NCBI GenBank assembly: GCA_030706145.1
Contig: JAUZPB010000006.1
Coordinates: 16,155 to 80,154, forward strand
Direction: 5' to 3'
Origin: Bacteroidota bacterium
Lineage (GTDB): Bacteria; Bacteroidota; Ignavibacteria; Ignavibacteriales; SURF-24
Length of the DNA stretch: 64,000 nucleotides
Shown: positions 38,947 to 47,687 of the stretch, one piece after another
Numbering within the stretch: the first letter of the stretch is position 1
Layout of the letters: every line of letters begins with the position of its first letter
Notes under the pieces: generated by a model
What the model was told of the DNA's origin: nothing
Seen by the model: the letters and a program-made list of their open reading frames with translations, nothing else
The model's database searches: none
Translations under genes and position numbers: made by a program

Positions 38947-40341
38947 ATGGGAATATCAAGAGTTTTTGACATAGCAAGCCGCAGTTTGGGGGTTTATCAA
39001 AGAGCACTCGATGCAACATCCCATAACGTAGCAAATGCCAGTAACCCGGATTATACGCGCTCAAAGGTTATTCTCGCTACCGAAAGAGCCGAACCAATCG
39101 CTGGTGGCGAATGGGGCTCTGGTGTAAAAGTGCAGGACATACAGAGGATAAGAATGAGTCTTCTGGATTCACAAACCAGGCTTTATAATTCTAAACATTC
39201 AGATGCTAGCAAACGCTCGGATGTCCTTTCACAGGTGGAGACTTTCCTCTCTGAACCTTCTGATCAGGGGATATCTAAGCTTACAAATGCTTTCTTTAGC
39301 TCATGGGATAAACTTTCTTCAACTCCAAGTTCAATCCCTTTAAGAAATGATGTAATTCAGGCGGCTCAGAATCTTACAACTAAAATTCAGAATGTTTATG
39401 AGGGCCTGACTCAAACTAAAATGGACCTCCGTACCGACCTAAATGATAATCTTACTGAGCTGAATAACGGACTTAAAAATATTCAAAGTTTGAATAGACA
39501 GATTTTTGAGGCCAGATCAGCTGACCAGTCGGTTAATGATCTTCTTGATTCAAGAGATAAAGCTATTGATGATTTAAGCAAACTGGCTAACCTTTCTATT
39601 GGTTTCGACGATAAAGGAAATGCTAATATTTCAATAGGTGGCGCTTTTGCTGTTGATGGCTCTAATTATTCTGAGTTTAAGTCTGATGTCCAAAACGGAC
39701 AGCTTCAGATTACTACTTCAGATGGGAGCGCTAAGGTTACACTAAATAGCGGTGAACTTTATGCCATTACAGATCTCTATACGAATACTATTTCCGGATA
39801 TCAGAATAAAATTGATACTTTTGCTCAGCAGATTATGACCTCTGTCAACCAAATTCATAAACAGGGTTATGACCTAAATGCTACTAGTGCAACAACTTCA
39901 CCTAACGGAGAGGATTTCTTTTCCAGTTATGGTAGTGGAATACTGAAAATTAATCCTAACATTGCAGGAGATCCAAGCGTAGGAATTGCTTCTGACCCCC
40001 GGAAAATTGCAGTCTCTTCGAATAATCAGAATGGAAATGGAGACATTGCTGTAAAACTTGCTCAAGCTGCCTCCAGTAAAGCAATTAATGGGCAGACTAT
40101 TAGTGAGTATTATTCTTCGCTTGTCAGTTCAATTGGAGGTGATAAGCAGCTTAGCGATCAGAATGCTGATTCGAACCAGCTGGTATTAGATCAGTTGGGT
40201 GTTCAGAAGTCATCAGTTTCCGGCGTTTCAGTCGATGAGGAAATGACAAACGTTATTAAATTTCAAAGATCCTATGATGCTTCTGCAAAACTTATAAAAG
40301 TTGCCGATGAAATGCTCCAGACTCTAATCAATATGGTGTAA
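38947..40341 (+). CDS. flgK: Flagellar hook-associated protein 1 FlgK
   Basis: RSLGVYQRALDATSHNVANASNPDYTRSKV...DEEMTNVIKFQRSYDASAKLIKVADEMLQTLINMV. Confidence 0.96.
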   Translation: MGISRVFDIASRSLGVYQRALDATSHNVANASNPDYTRSKVILATERAEPIAGGEWGSGVKVQDIQRIRMSLLDSQTRLYNSKHSDASKRSDVLSQVETFLSEPSDQGISKLTNAFFSSWDKLSSTPSSIPLRNDVIQAAQNLTTKIQNVYEGLTQTKMDLRTDLNDNLTELNNGLKNIQSLNRQIFEARSADQSVNDLLDSRDKAIDDLSKLANLSIGFDDKGNANISIGGAFAVDGSNYSEFKSDVQNGQLQITTSDGSAKVTLNSGELYAITDLYTNTISGYQNKIDTFAQQIMTSVNQIHKQGYDLNATSATTSPNGEDFFSSYGSGILKINPNIAGDPSVGIASDPRKIAVSSNNQNGNGDIAVKLAQAASSKAINGQTISEYYSSLVSSIGGDKQLSDQNADSNQLVLDQLGVQKSSVSGVSVDEEMTNVIKFQRSYDASAKLIKVADEMLQTLINMV

Positions 40342-40343
40342 AA

Positions 40344-41303
40344 ATGAGAATAACAGATTCAATACTGGCATCTAACCTTATTACGTCTTTGAATAAATCA
40401 AAAGAATCTATTAATTCTTTGCAAAATCAGATCGCAACAAATTCAAAGATCAATAAACCCTCAGATTCACCTAGCGGTATTTCCAGGGTTTTACGCCTTG
40501 ATGACCAGATTGCAAATATTGATACATTTAAAAGTAATATTGATAATTCACTGGCCTTTGCCCAAACCTCTATCGACTCTATGCAGGCTATTCAGGATGA
40601 GATCGAGAAAATTAATGTCATGTTTACAGATATTAATAATCCTACAAACCAGTCTAGCTTTAATACTTATGGAGACAAGATCGATCTTGCCATTAAATCT
40701 CTTGTCGATCTGGCAAATGCTGAATATGACGGAAAATATGTATTCGGTGGCACCGATTTTTCGAAAAAGCCATTTGACTTTAGCTCGACAACTGTCGTAA
40801 ACCCCGCAACAGGGCAGAATACGACGACTGTTATGCAAAATGTAAATACACAAGGTGTTCAAAACGTAAGAATTAGTACTAATATAATACAAAAGATCAA
40901 TACTACAGGACAGGAAGTATTCGGGACCTTGCCAAATACCGGCAATACCCCTCCTGATAGCCCAAATCTTGCTAGTACTGATATTTTTAACACTCTTATT
41001 AGAGTAAGAGACAATCTGAAAAGCGGCCAGAAACCAGCTAATGCCGATATTCAGATTGTAAAAAAATTTGGAGAAAATCTTCTTGTAAAGACTACCTCGG
41101 CAGGTGAAATTCAAAACCGCCTGGATTCGACTAGTGATATGCTCGATAATCAGAAATTGGAGCTCCAGAACCTGCTTTCAAAGGAAAAAGATACTGATGT
41201 TGCCAAGGCTGTAATCGACCTGCAGAACCAGCAGTACTTTCTTGAGATGTCCTATAAAATGGCTTCAATGACTTTACCTAAATCTTTACTGGATTACTTA
41301 TAA
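40344..41303 (+). CDS. flgL: Flagellar hook-associated protein 3 FlgL
   Basis: INKPSDSPSGISRVLRLDDQIANIDTFKSNIDNSLAF; flagellin-like N-terminus. Confidence 0.93.
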   Translation: MRITDSILASNLITSLNKSKESINSLQNQIATNSKINKPSDSPSGISRVLRLDDQIANIDTFKSNIDNSLAFAQTSIDSMQAIQDEIEKINVMFTDINNPTNQSSFNTYGDKIDLAIKSLVDLANAEYDGKYVFGGTDFSKKPFDFSSTTVVNPATGQNTTTVMQNVNTQGVQNVRISTNIIQKINTTGQEVFGTLPNTGNTPPDSPNLASTDIFNTLIRVRDNLKSGQKPANADIQIVKKFGENLLVKTTSAGEIQNRLDSTSDMLDNQKLELQNLLSKEKDTDVAKAVIDLQNQQYFLEMSYKMASMTLPKSLLDYL

Positions 41304-42082
41304 TGCTAAAGAAACTGGGTAGTATAAATGGCCTTGTTTTAGGTGCCGCCTGTATCTTCGGCGCTTATCTTTTTGAGGGCGGATCCGTAAAAGCTTTATT
41401 CCTTATCCCCCCAATAATAATTGTCTTTGGCGGGACATTTTCTGCTGCAATTATTGGATTTGGTTTTAACAGGTTTAAGAATATCATTTCTCTAATGAAA
41501 ATGGCTTACTTTAAAGAGAAATATGATATTAATGCTCTTGTATATTCTCTGATCGAGTTTTCTATTATTTCTCGGAAAGAAGGACTGCTTTCGCTGGAAA
41601 AACAACTTGATAAAGTTAGTTATACTTACCCTAGAAAACTGGTTAGATTAGTTGTCGATGGCACTGACCCTGATTCTTTGCAAAATATTGCTCATGCTGA
41701 GATGAAGGCTATGCAAGATAGACATTACTCAAATATAATGATCTTTACAAAAATGGGGGGATATGCCCCAACAATGGGAATTCTTGGAACAGTAATGGGT
41801 CTTGTTATGACTCTAGCTCATGCCGGTGAGGACCCGAATAACTTAATTCATAGTATTGCAACTGCATTTATTGCTACTTTATGGGGAGTCCTTAGTGCAA
41901 ATCTTATTTGGCTTCCAGTTGGAGATAAACTAAAACAATGTCATCTGGAAGAAAAACATATGATGGAGATCTCTTTGGAGGGAGTACTGGCATTGCAGAG
42001 TGGGGAGATTCCCTCGGTAGTGAAAGCCAGACTGTTAAGTATGCTCCCACAAAGCGAACAAGAAAAAATTATGACAGTCTAG
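41303..42082 (+). CDS. motA: Flagellar stator MotA/PomA-like (pair 1)
   Basis: GGYAPTMGILGTVMGLVMTLAHAGEDPNNLIHSIATAFIATLWGVLSANLIWLP. Confidence 0.93.
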   Translation: MLKKLGSINGLVLGAACIFGAYLFEGGSVKALFLIPPIIIVFGGTFSAAIIGFGFNRFKNIISLMKMAYFKEKYDINALVYSLIEFSIISRKEGLLSLEKQLDKVSYTYPRKLVRLVVDGTDPDSLQNIAHAEMKAMQDRHYSNIMIFTKMGGYAPTMGILGTVMGLVMTLAHAGEDPNNLIHSIATAFIATLWGVLSANLIWLPVGDKLKQCHLEEKHMMEISLEGVLALQSGEIPSVVKARLLSMLPQSEQEKIMTV

Positions 42083-42762
42083 AGACTGAGGATGCTTTCT
42101 TTAACGAAGAAAACGATAAAGATAGGTATTTAGTTACTTACGCCGATCTTATTACACTTCTTCTTGGATTGTTTATCATTCTTTATGCAATGTCTAATAT
42201 TGACCTTGAGAAGTATCACAAAGTAATGTTTGCTATGGGCAACGTACTGGGTGTTAAGGAAAGTGTTATTCCGGGAGTCTCGGACAAAAAAGTTGAAATA
42301 AGGAATAATATTAACCCAATAAATGGTCTAAAGTCTAATCTTCAGAACGTAATTTCTCAAAACTCACTCGATAATTCAATTCGGCTCGAGGAAAACGAAA
42401 GAGGAATTACTATTCATATACTTGATGATATACTCTTTGCTTCTGCTAATGCGGAAATAAATGAAAGTTCAAAGGGAATCTTAGATAGACTTGCTTCTGT
42501 AATAAAGACATTGCCCAATGATATTAGAATTGAAGGGCATACAGACAATGTCCCGATCAAAGCTTCAGTTTATGCCTCAAACTGGCATTTATCGGTTGCA
42601 AGAGCCTTAAATACGGCATACTATTTAATTAACAGCCAGGGACTTTCGCCCGAAAAGGTCTCAATTGTCGGATATTCTGAATACCGTCCTGTTACTACTA
42701 ATAAAACTTCTGAAGGAAGACGTAGCAATAGACGTGTAGATATCGTAATTTTGAAGAAATAA
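41938..42762 (+). CDS. motB: Flagellar stator MotB/PomB-like (pair 1)
   Basis: RYLVTYADLITLLLGLFIILYAMS TM and OmpA-like EGHTDNVPIKAS; 145-nt overlap with motA. Confidence 0.9.
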   Translation: MSSGRKTYDGDLFGGSTGIAEWGDSLGSESQTVKYAPTKRTRKNYDSLETEDAFFNEENDKDRYLVTYADLITLLLGLFIILYAMSNIDLEKYHKVMFAMGNVLGVKESVIPGVSDKKVEIRNNINPINGLKSNLQNVISQNSLDNSIRLEENERGITIHILDDILFASANAEINESSKGILDRLASVIKTLPNDIRIEGHTDNVPIKASVYASNWHLSVARALNTAYYLINSQGLSPEKVSIVGYSEYRPVTTNKTSEGRRSNRRVDIVILKK

Positions 42763-42777
42763 TTTTTAGACACACAA

Positions 42778-43161
42778 ATGAAAATCTATACAAATCAATT
42801 TGGTGAGATTGAATTCGATGAAAATATGATAATCGAATTCAAGGATGGCATTATAGGCTTTGAGGAGTACAAAAAATACCTCCTTATTAATTCAGGTGAA
42901 GAGCTGATTATGTGGCTTACTTCGGTCGACGAACCGGAAATAGTATTCCCTTTGTGCAGTATCCGGATACTCATGGATGAATATCCGGAAGAATCAGGCT
43001 CGGAACCCTTCGGAATTGTTAAACTTGATCCCGATCCATTAAAAATTACTATAAATCTAAAGGCTCCGGTCTATATTGACCAGGATAAAAAGAGCGGATT
43101 TCAAAAGATTTTAGATGAAGATAATCTGCCTATTGATTATATTCTCTTCACAGAAAATTAA
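42778..43161 (+). CDS. fliW: Flagellar assembly factor FliW
   Basis: [28 protein letters not shown]; next to csrA. Confidence 0.95.
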   Translation: MKIYTNQFGEIEFDENMIIEFKDGIIGFEEYKKYLLINSGEELIMWLTSVDEPEIVFPLCSIRILMDEYPEESGSEPFGIVKLDPDPLKITINLKAPVYIDQDKKSGFQKILDEDNLPIDYILFTEN

Positions 43162-43172
43162 CAGGTGAGATT

Positions 43173-43415
43173 ATGCTTGTTTTGTCAAGAAAATTGAACG
43201 AAGAAATTAGAATTAGCGCTGATATTGTTATTAAAGTCATCTCACTATCTGAAAATCAGGTAAAGATAGGAATTGAAGCTCCTGGAAGTGTGAAAATTCT
43301 GCGCGGAGAGGTATATGAGAAAATTAAGGAAAACACAATTGCTGCCTCTGAAAGCAGTAAACAAAAACTTGCAGGCGATATATCCAAATTAAGGGTAAAT
43401 AAAATAAAGAAATGA
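43173..43415 (+). CDS. csrA: Carbon storage regulator CsrA
   Basis: [23 protein letters not shown]...QVKIGIEAP. Confidence 0.97.
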   Translation: MLVLSRKLNEEIRISADIVIKVISLSENQVKIGIEAPGSVKILRGEVYEKIKENTIAASESSKQKLAGDISKLRVNKIKK

Positions 43416-44137
43416 TGGAACAAACTGGTAAAATTAAAGTTTTAGTAGTAGATGATTCTGATGTAATCCGCCATGCATTAAAAACTTTTTTTGAGGATTA
43501 CAACTTTGAGGTGATAACTTGCTTAGATGGCTTAGAGGGATTACAAAAGGCTACGGAGTTTAAACCGAATTTAATATTCCTTGACCTTATGATGCCTAAC
43601 TTTGATGGCTTAAAAATGCTGCAAGTTATCAAAGTCTTAGATAATCTTAAGCATATCCCTGTTATTGTTATTAGTGCTAATACAGATAGGCGTAATGTAC
43701 TGGCTGCTATTGAGGCAGGAGCAAACCGCGTCTTATCAAAACCATTGCAAAAGGAAATGATTATTAAATATGTAAATGAAATCCTTGGCAGTGAAACTTT
43801 AACAAAGTCTAAAAAGAAAAAGGTCTTCTCAGATGGTGAAAAAAATGATATTCAGAAAACTCTTCTTAGATTTTTCCTGAATAGTTTCCCAGAGAAGAAA
43901 AACAGAATGCAATCGGCTTTGGAGCAAAAGAATAAGGATCTCCTTAGAATAGTTGCCCATGAACTAAGAGGTAATGGAGGCACTATTGGCTTTCAGGAAC
44001 TGACTGTAATGGGTGGTGAAATTGAAGATAAAATTATCGCCGGCGAAATTGACTGGCCGCTGATGGAAACAAAGTGTGAAAAGATTCTGGCACTCGTCAG
44101 CGAAATTGAAAATATTAATCAAACACAGGGTAAATAG
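43412..44137 (+). CDS. Response regulator with C-terminal Hpt domain
   Basis: REC (VDDSD, FLDLMMP, KPL) plus [13 protein letters not shown] Hpt motif. Confidence 0.85.
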   Translation: MMEQTGKIKVLVVDDSDVIRHALKTFFEDYNFEVITCLDGLEGLQKATEFKPNLIFLDLMMPNFDGLKMLQVIKVLDNLKHIPVIVISANTDRRNVLAAIEAGANRVLSKPLQKEMIIKYVNEILGSETLTKSKKKKVFSDGEKNDIQKTLLRFFLNSFPEKKNRMQSALEQKNKDLLRIVAHELRGNGGTIGFQELTVMGGEIEDKIIAGEIDWPLMETKCEKILALVSEIENINQTQGK

Positions 44138-44139
44138 GA

Positions 44140-44997
44140 ATGTTCATACTTGTCGGCGGAGCAGTCGTTCTCGTCTCAGTTGTCGTTGGTTTTATGCTTT
44201 CTGGTGGAAATGTAATGCTATTGTTCCAACCCTATGAATTCCTTGTTATAGGTGGCGCAGCTATTGGTAGCTTACTGATAAACGCTCCTTTATCTACTAT
44301 TAAAAAGATTATTGCTGCTATTCCCGGCGCCATTTCTTTTAAGGGAAGTCATAAGGAAGATTATCTGGAACTCCTAAAAGCATTTAATGACCTTTTCCTG
44401 GTCGCTCAAAGAGATGGACTTATTGCTATTGAAAAACATATTGAAAAACCTGAGGAAAGCGAAATACTCTCTCGCAACAAAAAGTTTATTAAAGATAATT
44501 TTGCCCGTAGCTTCTTTTGCGATACTATGAAGGTTATGCTCTCCGGTGGTGTCCCGGCTCATGAAATTGAAGCTCTGCTCGATACTGAGATCGAAACCTT
44601 TGAAATGGAACAGAAACCTATTCCTGCAATTCTGAATAAGACAGGTGATGCTTTACCTGGACTTGGAATTGTTGCGGCAGTACTGGGTATTATTATTACT
44701 ATGGGTGCTATTAGTGAAGGTGCCGAAACTGTAGGTCACCATGTGGCTTCTGCACTGGTAGGTACTTTTACAGGTATTCTTTTGTCTTATGGATTTGTCG
44801 GACCACTAGCCGGAAATATAGAGCAGAATCTCGAACACCAGGTACGCTACCTTGAAACAATCAAAGCATGTATTGTTGCTTATGCTAAAGGTAACCCACC
44901 AATTATCGCAGTAGAAATTGCAAGAAGAACTATTTTTACTGATGAAAGACCTACCTTCCAGGAACTTGAAAACTACATCAGAGGAAAGAAGGACTAA
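44140..44997 (+). CDS. motA: Flagellar stator MotA-like (pair 2)
   Basis: ALPGLGIVAAVLGIIITMGAISEGAETVGHHVASALVGTFTGILLSYGFVGPLA. Confidence 0.95.
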   Translation: MFILVGGAVVLVSVVVGFMLSGGNVMLLFQPYEFLVIGGAAIGSLLINAPLSTIKKIIAAIPGAISFKGSHKEDYLELLKAFNDLFLVAQRDGLIAIEKHIEKPEESEILSRNKKFIKDNFARSFFCDTMKVMLSGGVPAHEIEALLDTEIETFEMEQKPIPAILNKTGDALPGLGIVAAVLGIIITMGAISEGAETVGHHVASALVGTFTGILLSYGFVGPLAGNIEQNLEHQVRYLETIKACIVAYAKGNPPIIAVEIARRTIFTDERPTFQELENYIRGKKD

Positions 44998-44999
44998 AA

Positions 45000-45779
45000 A
45001 TGAGTTTGGGCGAAGGTAATGGTCCTATAATAATACAGAAGAAAAAGAAGGGCCATGAAGGCCACCACGGCGGAGCATGGAAGGTGGCTTATGCCGATTT
45101 CGTAACGGCAATGATGGCTCTTTTTATTGTCCTTTGGATACTTGGTCAAAGCGAACAGGTAAAACAAGCTGTCTCTGGCTATTTTAAGGATCCTGTGGGC
45201 TTTGAATCTAAAAGCCGGGGCATGCTCAACGGTAAGGGCGCTGCTATTATCGATATGAATGCAAAAGCTGAAATGGACTTTAAAGCCAAGGAAATGCAAA
45301 AACTCGCCTCTATGGGTGAAGCCCTTTCTCAGGAGTTAAAGGCTAATCCTGAATTCAAGGATCTGATGGATCAAATAAAAATTGAGATAGTCGATGAGGG
45401 CCTAAAAATTGAAATTCAGGACTCATATAAGGATGTTTTCTTCGAAATTGGTACCTCAGAGCTTAAACCTGCTGCGCAGCTTCTTCTTGAAAGGATCGGC
45501 GGTGAACTTGAAAAACTTCCCAATATGGTAATTGTTGAGGGCCATACGGATTCACGCCCTTATAGCGGTAACGGCCGCGGTTATACTAACTTCGAACTTA
45601 GCGCTGATAGAGCTAATTCCGCTAGAAGAGCACTTACTAAGGGTGGACTTAGCCCTGTCCAGTTTGATGAGATAAGAGGGTATGCTGATAGAAGGCTTAA
45701 GAATAAACAAGATCCTTATGATATTACAAATAGAAGAATTAGTATTATTGTAAAATATAGTGGAAAGAAAAATGGATAA
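45000..45779 (+). CDS. motB: Flagellar stator MotB-like (pair 2)
   Basis: GGAWKVAYADFVTAMMALFIVLWILGQ; OmpA-like VEGHTDSRPY. Confidence 0.95.
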   Translation: MSLGEGNGPIIIQKKKKGHEGHHGGAWKVAYADFVTAMMALFIVLWILGQSEQVKQAVSGYFKDPVGFESKSRGMLNGKGAAIIDMNAKAEMDFKAKEMQKLASMGEALSQELKANPEFKDLMDQIKIEIVDEGLKIEIQDSYKDVFFEIGTSELKPAAQLLLERIGGELEKLPNMVIVEGHTDSRPYSGNGRGYTNFELSADRANSARRALTKGGLSPVQFDEIRGYADRRLKNKQDPYDITNRRISIIVKYSGKKNG

Positions 45780-46170
45780 AAACATTATTATTGTCGAGGA
45801 TGACCCCTTTACACAGGAATTCTATAAGTATTTGTTCTCTAAGACAAAATATAAATCTATTACGATGGAAGATGGCGACAAACTTATGGATATTATCCAA
45901 AATGATAATGTCGGTATGATAATTATGGATATTAACCTTAAAAATACTTATCTGAATGGCGAAAAAGTTGACGGTGTTATTTTATCAAAAAAAATTAAAC
46001 AAAGCGAAAAACACTCTAAAATCCCTATTCTTTTGGTTACTGCATACCAGAAAAATATTGGGCCAAATAACTACTTTGAAGAAAGCCTTGCTGATGACTA
46101 TATTGTAAAACCGATACTTGATTACAATGACCTTTTAAAGAAGGTTAATAGCTTAATATCTGAAAATTAA
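45772..46170 (+). CDS. Single-domain response regulator
   Basis: IIIVEDDPFTQEFY...IIMDINL...LLVTAY...VKP; start M at 45772 preferred. Confidence 0.85.
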   Translation: MDKNIIIVEDDPFTQEFYKYLFSKTKYKSITMEDGDKLMDIIQNDNVGMIIMDINLKNTYLNGEKVDGVILSKKIKQSEKHSKIPILLVTAYQKNIGPNNYFEESLADDYIVKPILDYNDLLKKVNSLISEN

Positions 46171-46187
46171 ACTAGATAAATGTTACG

Positions 46188-46847
46188 ATGGAAAAAGATA
46201 GAATTTTAATAGTTGAAGATGAAGAAGATACAAGATTTATTCTTGAGCGTCTCTTAAGCAAAAATGATTACGAGGCTAAGTCCGCCAGAAATGGATCCGA
46301 AGCCCTTGAGATCATTGAACAATACCAGCCAAAGGTGATCATTGCCGACTGGACTATGCCGGTTATGGATGGACTGGAATTGTGTAATTTGGTTAAGAAA
46401 AATGAAAAATATAAGCTTATCTATTTTATTCTTCTTACAGCTAGAGCCTCTTTGAAAGATAGAGTTATGGGACTCGATATTGGCGCCGATGATTTCCTTG
46501 TAAAACCTGTCGAAAACCAGGAACTTTTGGCCCGAATTCGCTCGGGTATAAGGATTCATAACCTCCAGAATGAACTCAGAAGCATTGAGCATAATAAAGC
46601 TCTTGTCGAAATGGCTTGTACAATTGGCCATCAGATAAACAATCCACTAAGTAGCCTTATTATGTCTGTAAAAACTCTCCAGGAAGAACTAGATAGCTCA
46701 AAGGCTAAGAAAGTGGAAGACGACTTCTATATCATTAATGAATCAATTGAAAGAATTAAGAAGTTTGTTCAGGCCCTTGTGAACCTGGAAAACCCGGAAA
46801 TCGTTAATTATACCTCTGATAGTAAGATGATCAGAATAAAACAGTAA
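46188..46847 (+). CDS. Response regulator fused to HisKA-like (DHp) segment, no ATPase domain
   Basis: ILIVEDEEDTRF, IADWTMPVMDG, then MACTIGHQINNPLSSLIMSVKTL. Confidence 0.8.
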   Translation: MEKDRILIVEDEEDTRFILERLLSKNDYEAKSARNGSEALEIIEQYQPKVIIADWTMPVMDGLELCNLVKKNEKYKLIYFILLTARASLKDRVMGLDIGADDFLVKPVENQELLARIRSGIRIHNLQNELRSIEHNKALVEMACTIGHQINNPLSSLIMSVKTLQEELDSSKAKKVEDDFYIINESIERIKKFVQALVNLENPEIVNYTSDSKMIRIKQ

Positions 46848-46856
46848 AAGACATTT

Positions 46857-46942
46857 CACCCCCCCATCCCTACGCCCCTTGTCCTGTTTGTCCCCTAGTC
46901 ACCTTGTCTCCCCGTCCTTTTCCCCCCGCTTACCTTTGGGGG
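46857..46942. other. C-rich tract (G-rich on minus strand), potential G-quadruplex
   Basis: CCCCCCCatCCCtacgCCCC at 46859-46878, more C runs to 46927, GGGGG at 46938-46942. Confidence 0.6.
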
Positions 46943-47030
46943 CCAGCCTAAAAGTAATTATTTCTTTTCTATCATCTCCTCAACATTGGAAAAAACATGC
47001 CGATAATAATATAAGGAATAATCTATCTAT

Positions 47031-47687
47031 ATGTTAGACCGAATTATCAATATTAAAACCGATTTAAACTATAAAGGTAGTAAATACTCTGGCCCGGCTA
47101 CTAAGTACAGGAATGTCTTGCCGGGAAAGATGAGTATTAATGATACAATCTCCTTTTCTCCGGCTGTTCATTACCTGGCCAGGATCAACTGGCGCTTAAA
47201 GGAAATTATTGGCCGTGGCAAGGAAACAGTAAAAATTGTCTTTCTTGTAAGTGAATTTGAATTTCAGGCTGAAATTGACCTGGTTAGATTCAATAGCCAG
47301 AGCCGTCAGTTTTTTGATATTATTAAGACTATTCAGAATGCAAAAAACAAAGAAGAACGAATTATTCTTACAGTATCGGTTGGAAAAGATAATTATAGCC
47401 TAAGAGATGATATTCAGGTCCTTGAATTAAATGGACTTAGAAAGCTGTTCCAAAGAATTGCTTTTCTTGAAGTCGCAAATGAAATAAGTAAATTTGATAG
47501 TATTGCACTTAAAGATCTGATGGATGAAATAAATTTCAATATTATCAGAGAATTTGAATATATTAATACAGCTTTTTTTACTTTAGTTGAAAAGCTGATA
47601 CCTGAAAAAAGCCTTCAAGGCCACAAATTTGAAGAACAGGTCGAACCCGTAATAATTGAAAAAATAAAAGTGCTGGCTAATGAGTAG
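47031..47687 (+). CDS. Hypothetical protein
   Basis: 218 aa ORF overlapping the downstream kinase by 8 nt. Confidence 0.65.
   Translation: MLDRIINIKTDLNYKGSKYSGPATKYRNVLPGKMSINDTISFSPAVHYLARINWRLKEIIGRGKETVKIVFLVSEFEFQAEIDLVRFNSQSRQFFDIIKTIQNAKNKEERIILTVSVGKDNYSLRDDIQVLELNGLRKLFQRIAFLEVANEISKFDSIALKDLMDEINFNIIREFEYINTAFFTLVEKLIPEKSLQGHKFEEQVEPVIIEKIKVLANE

Noticed and set aside
40548-41114. 188-aa antisense ORF within flgL
   Set aside because: Antisense to a strongly supported flagellar gene, no motif; AT-rich chance ORF.
46986-47002. TTGGAAAAAACATGCC as sigma-54 promoter before 47031
   Set aside because: Spacing one nt short and -24/-12 elements poorly matched.
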